Shown piece after piece: positions 8,642 through 17,458 of a stretch of DNA of 64,000 nt. The translations under genes and the position numbers were made by a program. Source of the DNA: Acetomicrobium sp. S15 = DSM 107314 (lineage in GTDB: Bacteria; Synergistota; Synergistia; Synergistales; Thermosynergistaceae); the NCBI RefSeq assembly GCF_016125955.1, contig NZ_JADEVE010000042.1, forward strand, positions 1 to 64,000, in the 5' to 3' direction. Numbering within the stretch: the first letter of the stretch is position 1; each line of letters begins with the position of its first letter. The notes under the pieces were generated by a model, which was not told the DNA's origin, made no database searches, and was given only the letters and a program-made list of their open reading frames with translations.

Positions 8642-10396
8642 TTGAATACGTCGGTTTTGCTCGTCTTGGGAATAGCCATTTATGCTGTTTGTTATCTATC
8701 GTATGGGAGAAGCTTGGCGCGCAAGGTAGTGAAGGCAGATGATTCAAAGCCCACGCCAGCTCACACTAAATATGACGATGTGGACTTCGTCCCTACGCAT
8801 CCTGCTGTGCTTTTTGGGCACCACTTTGCCTCCATCGCCGGCGGTGCACCAATACTTGGGCCCGCACTGGCCATGGCCTGGGGGTGGTGGGCAGGTCTGC
8901 TTTGGATATGGTTCGGCAATATCCTTATAGGAGCGGTCCACGATTATCTTTCCATCATGGCTTCCGTCCGCTATGAAGGCAAATCTATTCAGTGGATAGC
9001 TGGAAAGATGATGCGCCGGCGCACCTCGTACCTCTTTCAGGTCTTCGCATATCTGACGCTTGTGCTGGCCCTTGCCGCCTTTGCCACTTCCTTAGCTTAC
9101 CTATTCATCGCACGCCCCGACGTGGCGAGCATGTCCATATGGTTCATCGCCGCCGCTGTCATAACAGGATTTCTCCTTTTTAAGTGGCGGATCAACTTCA
9201 CGCTCGGCTCTATCATCGGCGTCATTCTTACCATAGGAGCAATATGGCTCGGTTCACTTGCACCATTAAATATCAGTTACAAGGGGTGGATGGTCATCTT
9301 TTTCGTCTATATGATGGCAGCCAGCGCTTTGCCGGTGTGGATGCTCCTCCAGCCTCGAGACTATCTTAATTCCTTTATCCTGGTTTTAGGGCTCGTGGCA
9401 GGAGCCGTTGCTTTGATCTTCGCTGGAGCAAAGATGGAGCTGGCGGGATTCACGAGCTGGAGTCCTAATATAGTGGGGGGCGTGCCTTCACCGTATTGGC
9501 CAGTTGTGCCCCTAATCATCGCCTGCGGTTCCCTATCGGGCATTCACGGCCTAATAGGCTCAGGCACAACCTCAAAACAGCTCGACAAAGAGACACAAGG
9601 ATTGATCGTCGGATACGGAGGAATGCTGACAGAGGGTTTGCTATCTTCAGTGGTAACGATAACCATAGCCGCTTTTGGCCTACTTGTCTTTAGGGAAGCA
9701 ACCGGAAAACTCACCGAAATGGGCATAGTCGCAGATAGTCTCAAGGAGCCCTTATACTTAGGCAAAAACTACGTGAAGGCCATAGGGGCCGTGGGAGGTC
9801 CCTTGGGTATATTCACTCAAAGCTACGGAAAGCTCATACAGCAAGCTTTTGGCATATCGGCTCAAGTTGGCACAATCTTTTCGAGCCTGTGGGTCTCAGC
9901 ATTCACCCTAACCTCAATGGATACCGGAAATAGAGTGCTTCGCTTCGCTTGGGAAGAGGTTTGGGAACCGTTGAAAGATTCATTAGAAGACTTCCACGGT
10001 GTCATCACCAATCGGTGGCTTGCTTCAGCGATACCTTCGGCTCTCAGCATACTGCTCGCTTGGAATAAGGCATATAATGTGCTGTGGCCAGCCTTCGGAG
10101 GTGCAAATCAAATGTTGGCTGCCGTTACGCTTTTGACGGTTGCCCTCTGGGTCTTGAGATGGACGACCGCTTCTGGAGGACATGTCAGGTTTATCATGGC
10201 TTGCGCCGGAGCACTTTGGCTTACCGTCTTCGTGGGATTATGGTGGTTCTTGTTCGCCGTGCCATCGACCCCCCTCGTGCAGGGTTTCGTGGTATTGGAG
10301 ATAGTCTTGGCCTTGATCTTCGCCTACGATTTCTACCGTTCCCTCCGGAGCATGCCGTCAAAAGGGACAGGAATGCCTGAGTCGATAAAATATTAG
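8642..10396 (+). CDS. cstA: CstA-family carbon starvation/peptide or pyruvate transporter
   Basis: 584 residues with about 15 membrane segments. Family signatures include HHFASIAGGAPILGPALAMA (from residue 60), GAVHDYLSIMASVR, and GLIGSGTTSKQL in the middle. E. coli CstA and BtsT, about 700 residues, import peptides and pyruvate; this is the shorter form common in anaerobes. The TTG start at 8642 is preceded by GAGGGGG. It leads a four-gene unit (86-aa protein, ArsA-like ATPase, 215-aa protein) with an 11-bp gap to the next gene, which suggests that the ATPase serves this transporter. That link is inference. Confidence 0.9.
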   Translation: MNTSVLLVLGIAIYAVCYLSYGRSLARKVVKADDSKPTPAHTKYDDVDFVPTHPAVLFGHHFASIAGGAPILGPALAMAWGWWAGLLWIWFGNILIGAVHDYLSIMASVRYEGKSIQWIAGKMMRRRTSYLFQVFAYLTLVLALAAFATSLAYLFIARPDVASMSIWFIAAAVITGFLLFKWRINFTLGSIIGVILTIGAIWLGSLAPLNISYKGWMVIFFVYMMAASALPVWMLLQPRDYLNSFILVLGLVAGAVALIFAGAKMELAGFTSWSPNIVGGVPSPYWPVVPLIIACGSLSGIHGLIGSGTTSKQLDKETQGLIVGYGGMLTEGLLSSVVTITIAAFGLLVFREATGKLTEMGIVADSLKEPLYLGKNYVKAIGAVGGPLGIFTQSYGKLIQQAFGISAQVGTIFSSLWVSAFTLTSMDTGNRVLRFAWEEVWEPLKDSLEDFHGVITNRWLASAIPSALSILLAWNKAYNVLWPAFGGANQMLAAVTLLTVALWVLRWTTASGGHVRFIMACAGALWLTVFVGLWWFLFAVPSTPLVQGFVVLEIVLALIFAYDFYRSLRSMPSKGTGMPESIKY

Positions 10397-10406
10397 AAGG
10401 CGTGAT

Positions 10407-10667
10407 ATGGGCCATTGGGATATCCTCAAGCTATTAAAGACGGTACTGCGTCGTCAGGCGACAGAATATGTGAGGGCAGAGGTTCAAGCGTTAGAGGAGG
10501 CCTTTGCCCTCCTACTCGTAGGAACTTTCATCGGCCTGCCAGCTCCTACGACAGGATTGGTATTGCGGCTCCTACCTCACCTGGGTTCAGAGCTCGAGTT
10601 ATTGGAAAGGCGAGTTGCAGAAAGCGATGACCTCTTCGCACAGGTCGCCGGGATCCTCAAAATCTGA
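10407..10667 (+). CDS. Small protein between cstA and an ArsA-like ATPase
   Basis: 86 residues. It has an amphipathic N-terminal part (LKTVLRRQATEYVRAEVQAL), then a hydrophobic stretch (FALLLVGTFIGLPAPTTGLV) that may lie at or in the membrane, and an acidic end (ELELLERRVAESDDL). It is not a family I can name from the sequence alone. From memory it resembles small proteins annotated 'cory-CC-star' beside ArsA-like ATPases, but it lacks a terminal Cys-Cys. Its 3' end overlaps the start of the ATPase gene, so the two are probably translationally coupled and may form a complex. Confidence 0.7.
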   Translation: MGHWDILKLLKTVLRRQATEYVRAEVQALEEAFALLLVGTFIGLPAPTTGLVLRLLPHLGSELELLERRVAESDDLFAQVAGILKI

Positions 10668-11637
10668 GGGCAAGAAGACGAGTACGCCCCCCAAGCGGTT
10701 CATCGTGATCGGAAAGGGCGGCACGGGAAAGACTACCATATCCGCTGCTATGGCGTGTGCCATCTCATCGAGAGGGAGTTGCACTCTTGTGGCATCCTTG
10801 GACCCAGCTCACAATTTGGGTGACGTATTAGGGTCTCCTCTCGCGGCCGAACCGAAAGAGGTAAAAGAAAGGCTCTCAGCGTTAGAGGTAGATCTGGATA
10901 CTCAGGTTCAGATATACGTGCGCAAAAAACTGTCCCAAGTGCGGCCGATCTACGGTCATTTGCAGATTTTCAATGTTGATCGCTTTTTAGAGGCTCTTGA
11001 GCAATCCCCAGGAATGGAAGAGTTCGCCATGCTCGAAGCCGTAGGAAGCATAAGTGAAAGGTCATCAGCATATGACACGGTGATTCTTGATACTGCACCC
11101 ACGGGCATGACGCTGCGTATGCTATCGCTTCCCGCCGTCACGCTACTTTGGATCGATAACCTCCTCTCTCTGCGGCTCAAGATCTTAGAAAGGCGTGCCT
11201 ACATTCAGAGGATTGATGGATCCGACAAACTCCGTACCGAGGACCTCAGCGGAGATGACCCGGTAGTGCAAGAACTGCGCAGGTACAGAGAAGAAATCAT
11301 CGAAATCCAGTCGTTCCTCCGCGGCGCAAACGCTACGATTCTGTTGATACTGCAAGCCGACAAGCTCTCCGTAATGGAGGCCGAAAGGGCGATAGAAAAG
11401 CTTTCTAACGGAGGTTTCGTCGTAAGGACCTGCATAATAAACAAGACCCCGGAAGGAGAAGAACGCGTTGCACATTTCTCCGCTTCCGGTTTATATGAGT
11501 TCATTAGACGCCACAAAGGAATTTATCGAATAGAGCTGCCCGACATGGGAAGCGAGATTTCCACCCTTCAAGGACTCAACGCCCTCGGCAATATGATCAT
11601 CGACGCTCTCTCGGCGCAGCAAGGAGAGCATCGATGA
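10615..11637 (+). CDS. ArsA/Get3-family ATPase
   Basis: 340 residues from TTG 10615; an in-frame ATG at 10627 is an alternative start. The deviant Walker A GKGGTGKT (33-40), switch I LDPAHNLGD (62-70) and switch II DTAPTGMTLRML (159-170) identify the SIMIBI ATPases that energise arsenite export (ArsA) or deliver tail-anchored proteins (Get3). It is a single-domain form with only three cysteines, none in a CxxC, so it has neither the zinc motif of Get3 nor an obvious metalloid site. No arsenic genes are near. It overlaps the upstream 86-aa gene and, by ATGA, the downstream gene. A role in powering or regulating CstA is the natural hypothesis. Confidence 0.88.
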   Translation: MQKAMTSSHRSPGSSKSEGKKTSTPPKRFIVIGKGGTGKTTISAAMACAISSRGSCTLVASLDPAHNLGDVLGSPLAAEPKEVKERLSALEVDLDTQVQIYVRKKLSQVRPIYGHLQIFNVDRFLEALEQSPGMEEFAMLEAVGSISERSSAYDTVILDTAPTGMTLRMLSLPAVTLLWIDNLLSLRLKILERRAYIQRIDGSDKLRTEDLSGDDPVVQELRRYREEIIEIQSFLRGANATILLILQADKLSVMEAERAIEKLSNGGFVVRTCIINKTPEGEERVAHFSASGLYEFIRRHKGIYRIELPDMGSEISTLQGLNALGNMIIDALSAQQGEHR

Positions 11638-12281
11638 GCAAGAGCGCAATTGCCATATTGCTCTTAGGGCTACTCGCAAGCCTTCAATACTGGCGCGGAA
11701 GGAGGTTGAACCTTACTTTGGTCAGAGGTCTTGCCCGCCAGATGGAGGAAGCGCTCTCTCCTGTCGAGAAAGAGTATACATGGATAGGGGGATATGCGGG
11801 CGTCGTTGCCCGTTACAGCTTGGAAAACGAAGAGTATCCGGAAATCAAAGCCACTATATCGCTGTTGCCCCACCACAGTCTGCTTTACCTCCCCGTTTCC
11901 ATACTCTTAGGTCGGAGGGATAGGGTATATCTTTTGATCCACTCCCAGAGAAAACTAACCGGCAAGGCTCATGTCAAACCAGGTAAAAAGGCCAAACTCC
12001 CTCATAACATATCTTGTTTGCACCGCGATCAAGTGACCATAAGAGGTGAAGTAGTCCATCGTTGTTACGATAGCGAAGAAGAGGCAAAATTCCTCACTTC
12101 AATCCTGTCGTGCCTTAAGAGCCCTTCCTCCGTAGAGCACTTGGCCGCAAACGTGGAAGAAAGCGCTTATTACGCCTCTATAAAGATAAGTCGCGGCGAT
12201 CTCGCAGAGCTGTTCAATTGTTTCCTCTCATCACCTCACTCGGGGCGAGATCTCTTTCAAGGACAAAAACGCCGGCATTAG
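11634..12281 (+). CDS. Membrane-anchored protein of unknown function, end of the cstA unit
   Basis: 215 residues. One N-terminal hydrophobic helix (AIAILLLGLLASLQYW) is followed by basic residues, and the rest is soluble and probably cytoplasmic. The body contains a tract YLPVSILLGRRDRVYLLIHS and a basic patch near KPGKKAKLPHN; no known domain was recognised. The ATG overlaps the ATPase stop codon (ATGA). The last 68 bp overlap tail to tail with the metallo-hydrolase gene on the other strand. Its place suggests a partner of CstA and the ATPase, by inference only. Confidence 0.7.
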   Translation: MSKSAIAILLLGLLASLQYWRGRRLNLTLVRGLARQMEEALSPVEKEYTWIGGYAGVVARYSLENEEYPEIKATISLLPHHSLLYLPVSILLGRRDRVYLLIHSQRKLTGKAHVKPGKKAKLPHNISCLHRDQVTIRGEVVHRCYDSEEEAKFLTSILSCLKSPSSVEHLAANVEESAYYASIKISRGDLAELFNCFLSSPHSGRDLFQGQKRRH

Positions 12282-13281
12282 CTTTATAAACGAATATACC
12301 GTCTTCCTCTCTGCGCTCCATCAAACCCTCACTCACCAGATATTGGAGGTGAGCCATGGCTTCCGTGATGGCCAAGCGCAATTGTATGCCGGAATCGGCG
12401 CCCGGGAAGAGCCGCCTCGCTGTCTCATAGGCCGTTACAACCTCATCTCCGGCGAGATCGAGGAGGTGCCTCTCTCTTAAAGAGTGATGCGCCTCGATCC
12501 GCCGTACTTCATCCTCCCATTGGACCAGCTTTTCGCCATGTCCGGGCAGGATTTGATCGAAGGAAAATCCTCTGAGCCTGTTCAGGAAACGCTTATACTC
12601 CCTCAACGGGTCTGCCTCAGGTGTCCAATGCTCTTCATATCCTATATGAGGCGTAATGCCGCTCAGCACTTGGTCGTTGGCCAAAAACACCCCCTCCGCT
12701 TCATCCCACAGACAGGCACCGCCATAACAGTGGCCTGGGGCATCGACGAGCACAAGCCCAGCGGCCACGCACTCTCCTGGCTCAAGGGCAACTGGACGTC
12801 GGGGAAAGGAAACGAGGCTCGACCAATCGGCCACGTTGCATATCTCATCTAAAGCCTTCTCGGGCGTGCCGTGTTTAGAGTGAAAGGCTCTAACGGTTTG
12901 CTCGAATGTGTCTCTACCGCGAGAATAATACTCCATGAGTTCTATCGTCCCAACAGAGGCCGCCACGGAAAGTCCAAGGTCCTCTAACCAACCCGCCAAG
13001 CCCGCATGATCCGGATGAAAATGGGTGATCACGAGAAGTTCGGGCCTCACGCCTGTAGCATCGAATGCCGCAAGCATCCCGTTGCGACACTCCTCAGCCA
13101 TAGTGGCACAGTCTACCAAAATCGGCGGATCGCCGTCGGCAAGATAAACATTCACGTTCAGAATGGGCAGCGGTACAGATATAGTTGCCTTGTACCAGCG
13201 CCGTAATTTCCCGCATCCTTCCATGGGGTGCACGGCGATAAGGCCCACGGTCAACTCTCCCTTTCGAAAAGCATTCTTCAA
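12214..13281 (-). CDS. MBL-fold metallo-hydrolase with C-terminal winged-helix
   Basis: 355 residues. The metal motif THFHPDHAG (H87, H89, D91, H92), a later APGHCYGG histidine, LANDQ aspartate and LPGHGEK histidine give the full dinuclear metal set of glyoxalase II/LACTB2-like hydrolases. The C-terminal 70 residues look like a small winged helix (TEAMAHLQYLVSEGLMERREEDGIFVY). Substrate unknown; thioesters or phosphodiesters are usual for the fold. The N-terminus is uncertain: the frame stays open past 13281 up to the insertion sequence, while the fold itself begins only at about residue 30. The gene end overlaps the plus-strand 215-aa gene by 68 bp. Confidence 0.8.
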   Translation of the reverse strand: MKNAFRKGELTVGLIAVHPMEGCGKLRRWYKATISVPLPILNVNVYLADGDPPILVDCATMAEECRNGMLAAFDATGVRPELLVITHFHPDHAGLAGWLEDLGLSVAASVGTIELMEYYSRGRDTFEQTVRAFHSKHGTPEKALDEICNVADWSSLVSFPRRPVALEPGECVAAGLVLVDAPGHCYGGACLWDEAEGVFLANDQVLSGITPHIGYEEHWTPEADPLREYKRFLNRLRGFSFDQILPGHGEKLVQWEDEVRRIEAHHSLRERHLLDLAGDEVVTAYETARRLFPGADSGIQLRLAITEAMAHLQYLVSEGLMERREEDGIFVYKANAGVFVLERDLAPSEVMRGNN

Positions 13282-13375
13282 AAGCTCTTCAATTATAATT
13301 ACAACTTCTCCCGCAACAAGGCTCGCCCTCGACCGTTGTGAAAGCTGCGAACCGAAGAGGCTTAGGTCGGCCGTC

Positions 13376-14765
13376 TTTCCTCAAAATTAAATGTCTCTGA
13401 AATGTGATTCTGTTTAAGCATCGTTAAGCCTCCTCAGTTTCTTCTCATAGGCATGGGACAGTCTTTCAGATGCCTGTTCTATCTCCTTTGATAGCCTCAC
13501 TATGTCCGTAGAATTTCTGGAGTTAGTGAGGTTTTGTTTTGTATCTGCGTCGGCCGCCGGACTTTTTAAGACCCTGTTCAGCGGTATATCCATATCGTAG
13601 GTCTTATGTACCTTCCCGTCCTCCCTATGTCTCGATACGAGCCTCATATGTGGCATAAATAGATTGTGCCTTATCGTTATGAGCCTGAGCAAATTTCTGA
13701 GCGCTTCGAGCTCCTCATCGGTATCATACCTCCTCCATCCGGTATATGCCCTCACCATAGACCAGTTCTTGCTCTCTACGTAGGGCGAGTCGTTTTTTCT
13801 GTAAGGCCTGGAGCGCGTAAAATCTATCCCCCTTCCCTTGCAGAATTTATGCACATGGGCATTTATGAATTCCGAGCCATTATCGGAGTGTAACTTCTTC
13901 ATGTGTATAGGCATTACATGGGCTACGTCCTCTAAGGCCTTGCGCGTCCACACCATTGCCTTGTTCTTGAGAGCTCGGAGCTCGGTCCAGCCCGTAGATA
14001 CCTCTGTAGCTGTGAGTGTGTAGATGAATTCACCCTTACCAGACACTCCTGAATGATGAACCAGGTCTACCTCCACATATCCTGGCTCTTTGGGCTTATC
14101 GAACCAGGATTCCACCTGTATGGATTTTTTTAGGTTGCTGCTGAATGGGTTTGCCCTGTATCGTTTTTTAAGCTTAAGCTTGCCTCTATAGGGCTTGAGG
14201 AGCCTGTCTACAGTGGAAGCCGAGACTTTAAGGAGCTTGTCCTTCGCGTCCTGTCTTAAGTCCTTAAACTCAGGATGAGTGAAGAGTATATCGTGATTGA
14301 GCCTTATGAAGGCCACGAGATGCTTAGAAGAGGCGTATCCAGTAAGGGGCCATATCTTCTTCAAGGCTTCTACTACGTCCTGGCCGTAGACTCTCTTTTT
14401 CCCCCTCCTCGACAGGCTTTTAGGGGACAAATCCGATACGACTACGACATTGCCCTTTCTCGCCACTACTCTTCCCGTATTCCTTAAAAGCTTTGCCAGA
14501 TGTTGTCTATTCATGTGGAGCATCTCGGTAAACTCGTCGAGCATTATAGACTTCACCTTCTTCGTAGCCTTCCGATAGAGAGCCGCGTTGTGCTTGATGA
14601 TGGCGCGTTTAGCCTTCATGGTGTATACTCCTTTTGGTATCTGGGCAACCATTCCAAAACCCCCCTTGATGAAAGTCTTGTCCAAAAGGGATTGTCGGAG
14701 TGGTTGCCCTTTTCGTCAATTGTGGGGAAACAATGAGATTTCGAAGAGATTATTTTTGAGGAAAA
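13376..14765 (-). mobile_element. Complete insertion sequence with integrase-core (DDE) transposase
   Basis: Imperfect inverted repeats of roughly 35-40 bp border the transposase gene. The left one begins TTTCCTCAAAATTAA at 13376; the right one read on the minus strand begins TTTTCCTCAAAAATAA at 14765. Both continue with TCTC-GAAAT-like matches. The five bases CCGTC occur directly outside each end (13371-13375 and 14766-14770), consistent with a target duplication. Length is about 1.39 kb. It sits between divergently oriented genes (metallo-hydrolase and ilvE), so it may have replaced or displaced their promoters. Confidence 0.85.
13414..14619 (-). CDS. Transposase with integrase catalytic core
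   Basis: 401 residues from the ATG at 14619, which has AAGGAG eight bases upstream; an open frame extends 22 codons further without a good site. The N-terminal part has a helical DNA-binding region (YRKATKKVKSIMLDEF, then HLAKLLRNTG). The core carries EVDLVHHSG (first Asp), HSDNGSEFIN (second Asp) and DSPYVESKNW (Glu), a rve-type DDE triad. It has the layout of the ISNCY/IS481-like integrase-core transposases; the exact family needs a database. No frameshift is seen, so it may be active. Confidence 0.88.
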   Translation of the reverse strand: MKAKRAIIKHNAALYRKATKKVKSIMLDEFTEMLHMNRQHLAKLLRNTGRVVARKGNVVVVSDLSPKSLSRRGKKRVYGQDVVEALKKIWPLTGYASSKHLVAFIRLNHDILFTHPEFKDLRQDAKDKLLKVSASTVDRLLKPYRGKLKLKKRYRANPFSSNLKKSIQVESWFDKPKEPGYVEVDLVHHSGVSGKGEFIYTLTATEVSTGWTELRALKNKAMVWTRKALEDVAHVMPIHMKKLHSDNGSEFINAHVHKFCKGRGIDFTRSRPYRKNDSPYVESKNWSMVRAYTGWRRYDTDEELEALRNLLRLITIRHNLFMPHMRLVSRHREDGKVHKTYDMDIPLNRVLKSPAADADTKQNLTNSRNSTDIVRLSKEIEQASERLSHAYEKKLRRLNDA

Positions 14766-14773
14766 CCGTCGGC

Positions 14774-14803
14774 AAGACATGGGACTGAAAGATATTATAT
14801 AAT
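14774..14803 (+). promoter_or_regulatory. Probable ilvE promoter
   Basis: TATAAT at 14798-14803 with a weak -35 AAGACA at 14774-14779, 18 bp apart, 22 bp before the ilvE start codon. The -35 lies only nine bases outside the insertion sequence. Confidence 0.5.
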
Positions 14804-14824
14804 CACCAAAAAGGGGGAGATACG

Positions 14825-15850
14825 ATGGGTAAGACTGTGAACATCGACTGGAAGGCGTTGGGGTTCAAATATATGAAAACGGACTTCCGATATATTTCGA
14901 GGTGGAAAGACGGGAAGTGGGACGAAGGGAAACTGGTAGAGGACAACATGCTCGCCCTGAGCGAAGCCGCCAACGTCCTGCACTATGGACAGGAATGTTT
15001 TGAAGGGCTTAAGGCCTATCGTACGAAAGAGGGGGAAATACAACTTTTCAGGCCCGATATGAACGCCAAACGCATGCAGGAGAGCGCAAAAAGGCTCCTG
15101 ATGCCAGAGGTGCCCGTGGAGAAATTCGTCGACGCCTGCGTAAGGGTCGTAAAGGCAAACGAAGCTTATGTACCGCCCTACGGCACCGGGGCCACGCTCT
15201 ACATCAGACCCTTTCTGATAGGTTCAGGAGAAACTATCGGCGTAGCGCCGGCTTCCGAATACATCTTTTGTGTCTTTTGCATGCCGGTGGGCGCTTACTT
15301 CAAAGGCGGCCTCACCCCCGTCAATTTCACCGTGACCGATTATGACAGAGCTGCTCCAAACGGCACTGGCGCCGCAAAGGTCGGAGGAAATTATGCGGCG
15401 AGCCTCTTGCCCCACGCTAAGGCAGTGGAAAGAGGTTTTGCCGATTGCATCTACCTGGACCCTGCAACCCATACGAAAATCGAAGAAGTCGGAGCTGCAA
15501 ACTTCTTCGGCATCACGAAAGATAACAAGTTCGTCGCTGCAAAATCGCCCTCCATCCTGCCGGGCATAACCAGGCTTTCCCTGATGCAGGTGGCAAAGGA
15601 CTATCTCGGCATGGAGGCCGAAGAAAGGGAGATATTCATCGATAAACTGGATGAATTCGCAGAAGCCGGCGCTTGCGGGACCGCTGCAGTAATAACCCCC
15701 ATAGGCGGGATCGAATACAAAGGCAAGCTGCACGTCTTCTACAGCGAAACGGAGGCAGGTCCCGTAACCAAGAAACTATACGAGACCCTCTGCGGAATAC
15801 AATTCGGCGACATCAAGGCACCTGAGGGTTGGATCCTGAAAATAAAGTAG
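14825..15850 (+). CDS. ilvE: Branched-chain amino acid aminotransferase
   Basis: 341 residues, the usual length of type II BCATs. It transfers the amino group between Leu/Ile/Val and 2-oxoglutarate with PLP in the cytoplasm. The Schiff-base lysine is K185 in [30 protein letters not shown] (51-66), [13 protein letters not shown] and [14 protein letters not shown] are the other conserved BCAT blocks. ATG at 14825 follows GGGGGAGA. It stands alone, with a strong terminator directly after it. In a peptide-fermenting anaerobe it may work mainly in amino-acid catabolism. Confidence 0.95.
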   Translation: MGKTVNIDWKALGFKYMKTDFRYISRWKDGKWDEGKLVEDNMLALSEAANVLHYGQECFEGLKAYRTKEGEIQLFRPDMNAKRMQESAKRLLMPEVPVEKFVDACVRVVKANEAYVPPYGTGATLYIRPFLIGSGETIGVAPASEYIFCVFCMPVGAYFKGGLTPVNFTVTDYDRAAPNGTGAAKVGGNYAASLLPHAKAVERGFADCIYLDPATHTKIEEVGAANFFGITKDNKFVAAKSPSILPGITRLSLMQVAKDYLGMEAEEREIFIDKLDEFAEAGACGTAAVITPIGGIEYKGKLHVFYSETEAGPVTKKLYETLCGIQFGDIKAPEGWILKIK

Positions 15851-15870
15851 ACAAAGATCTTTCCCTGAGA

Positions 15871-15920
15871 AGATCTCCCTTCCGGCACGCAATTTGAGTA
15901 GGAAGGGAGATCTTTTGTTA
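15871..15920 (+). terminator. Strong Rho-independent terminator of ilvE
   Basis: A 13-bp perfect stem AGATCTCCCTTCC / GGAAGGGAGATCT (15871-15883, 15901-15913) with a 17-nt loop is followed by TTTGTTATTT. Confidence 0.9.
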
Positions 15921-15987
15921 TTTAATCCCAAGCTTTCCGGTTTGATGGCAAGCAGATTGGGGCGACAATTGACTTAAAGCCTACTCC

Positions 15988-16016
15988 TTGCCTCAAGGGT
16001 AAATGAACATTATGAT
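15988..16016 (+). promoter_or_regulatory. Promoter of the dihydropyrimidinase gene
   Basis: TTGCCT (15988-15993) and TATGAT (16011-16016) are 17 bp apart, 27 bp before the start codon; GAGAGGGGGGG serves as ribosome-binding site. Confidence 0.65.
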
Positions 16017-16042
16017 AAATTCCAAAGAGAGGGGGGGTTTTT

Positions 16043-17431
16043 ATGAGCCACTTTGACTCGATTGTGAAAGGCGGCACGGTGTTTACGGCGTGCGATTCCT
16101 ACGTTGCAGATATAGGCATTAAAGATGGCAGAATATCGGCTATAGGTATCAACTTGGGAGACGACGCGAAGGAAACCGTAAACGCTTTTGACAGATATGT
16201 TATACCGGGCGGCATAGATCCTCACACTCACTTCGATATGCCGTTCATGGGCACGAGGTCGAGCGATGACTTCGAGACGGGCGGCATTGCCGCTGCCTGT
16301 GGCGGAACGACGACTATTGTAGACTTCGCCAACCAATGGCGTGACGGGATGTCTCTCGGGGAAACCGTAGAAGAATGGCACAAAAAGGCCAGCGAAAAGT
16401 GCCCCGTGGACTACGGATTCCACGTGGTCATAGCCCACCCCAGCGACACGGTTATGCGAGAAATTCCAGAGATGATAAGGAATGGATATACAAGCTTTAA
16501 GCTCTTTATGACATATGAAGGACTCATGGCCACCGATGACGTGCTCTTAGAATCGTTGATCAAAGCGTCGGAGGGCGGAGGGCTGGTGGCAGTCCATGCC
16601 GAAAACTTCCATATCATAAACTACTACACAAAGCGCTTCATGGCAGAAGGAAAGGTAGAACCACAGTACCATGCTTTATCGCGCCCCCCTATTGCTGAAG
16701 GCGAGGCAACTGGCAGAGCCATTAAGCTTGCGCGCCTCGCGGGCGCTCCCATCTATATGGTTCACGTCTCCTGCAGAGAGTCAGTAGAGGAAATAGATCG
16801 CGCCAGAAGCGAGGGGATAACTGCGATGGGAGAAACGTGCCCTCAGTATCTCCTGCTTTCGTATGAAAACTACCTGGAACCGGGTTTCGCAGGAGCTAAA
16901 TACGTCATGTCGCCACCTCTAAGGGATAAAGAGAGTCAACCATTCTTGTGGAAAGCCCTCAAAGAGGATGTATTGCAGGTCGTATCGACGGATCACTGTC
17001 CCTTTTTCATGAAACAGAAGGAGATGGACAAGGAGTCATTTGTAAAGATACCCAACGGTGCCCCTGGGGTGGAGCTAAGAATGGCCCTCCTCTATACCTA
17101 CGGCGTCTGCGCCGGTAAGTTCGACATGAATAGATACGTTCAGCTCACCTCTACGAACGCAGCCAAGATATTCGGCATATACCCCAAGAAGGGCGCCATA
17201 GCCGTAGGAAGCGACGCAGACCTCGTAATATTGGACCCTAATGAAGAAAAGACGATCGAACGCTCGATGCTCCATGAAAACGTGGACTACACGCCTTATG
17301 AGGGGTTTGCGGTTAAAGGATATCCCGAGGCCGTCATGCTGAGAGGAAAGATTTTGGCAAAAGGAGGAGCCTTCGTGGGATCAAAGGGCGGAGGGAGTTT
17401 CATCAAGAGAAACTCGCCCATATTTATATAA
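16043..17431 (+). CDS. hydA: Dihydropyrimidinase / D-hydantoinase
   Basis: 462 residues, full length for the family. It hydrolyses the ring amide of dihydrouracil, dihydrothymine or hydantoins in the cytoplasm. The dinuclear metal site is complete: H61 and H63 in DPHTHFD, the carbamylated K153 in SFKLFMTYEG, H185 in AVHAENF, H241 in MVHVSC and D317 in STDHCP. It has its own promoter and is followed 27 bp later by rmuC. No dihydropyrimidine dehydrogenase or beta-ureidopropionase gene is beside it, so the actual substrate (pyrimidine or hydantoin salvage) is open. Confidence 0.92.
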   Translation: MSHFDSIVKGGTVFTACDSYVADIGIKDGRISAIGINLGDDAKETVNAFDRYVIPGGIDPHTHFDMPFMGTRSSDDFETGGIAAACGGTTTIVDFANQWRDGMSLGETVEEWHKKASEKCPVDYGFHVVIAHPSDTVMREIPEMIRNGYTSFKLFMTYEGLMATDDVLLESLIKASEGGGLVAVHAENFHIINYYTKRFMAEGKVEPQYHALSRPPIAEGEATGRAIKLARLAGAPIYMVHVSCRESVEEIDRARSEGITAMGETCPQYLLLSYENYLEPGFAGAKYVMSPPLRDKESQPFLWKALKEDVLQVVSTDHCPFFMKQKEMDKESFVKIPNGAPGVELRMALLYTYGVCAGKFDMNRYVQLTSTNAAKIFGIYPKKGAIAVGSDADLVILDPNEEKTIERSMLHENVDYTPYEGFAVKGYPEAVMLRGKILAKGGAFVGSKGGGSFIKRNSPIFI

Positions 17432-17458
17432 GATGAGATTTATCGAGGGGGGAATATC

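Noticed and set aside
10615-11637. Arsenic resistance
   Set aside because: The ATPase is ArsA-like, but there is no arsB, arsC, arsR or acr3 gene nearby and the metal-binding cysteines are absent.
13262-13330. A minus-strand stretch reading LVAGEVVIIIEELLKNAF that recalls the MutL N-terminal motif
   Set aside because: Only this motif-like piece fits, six residues of the MutL pattern are missing, and the frame continues into the metallo-hydrolase. It is more likely chance or the leader of that gene.
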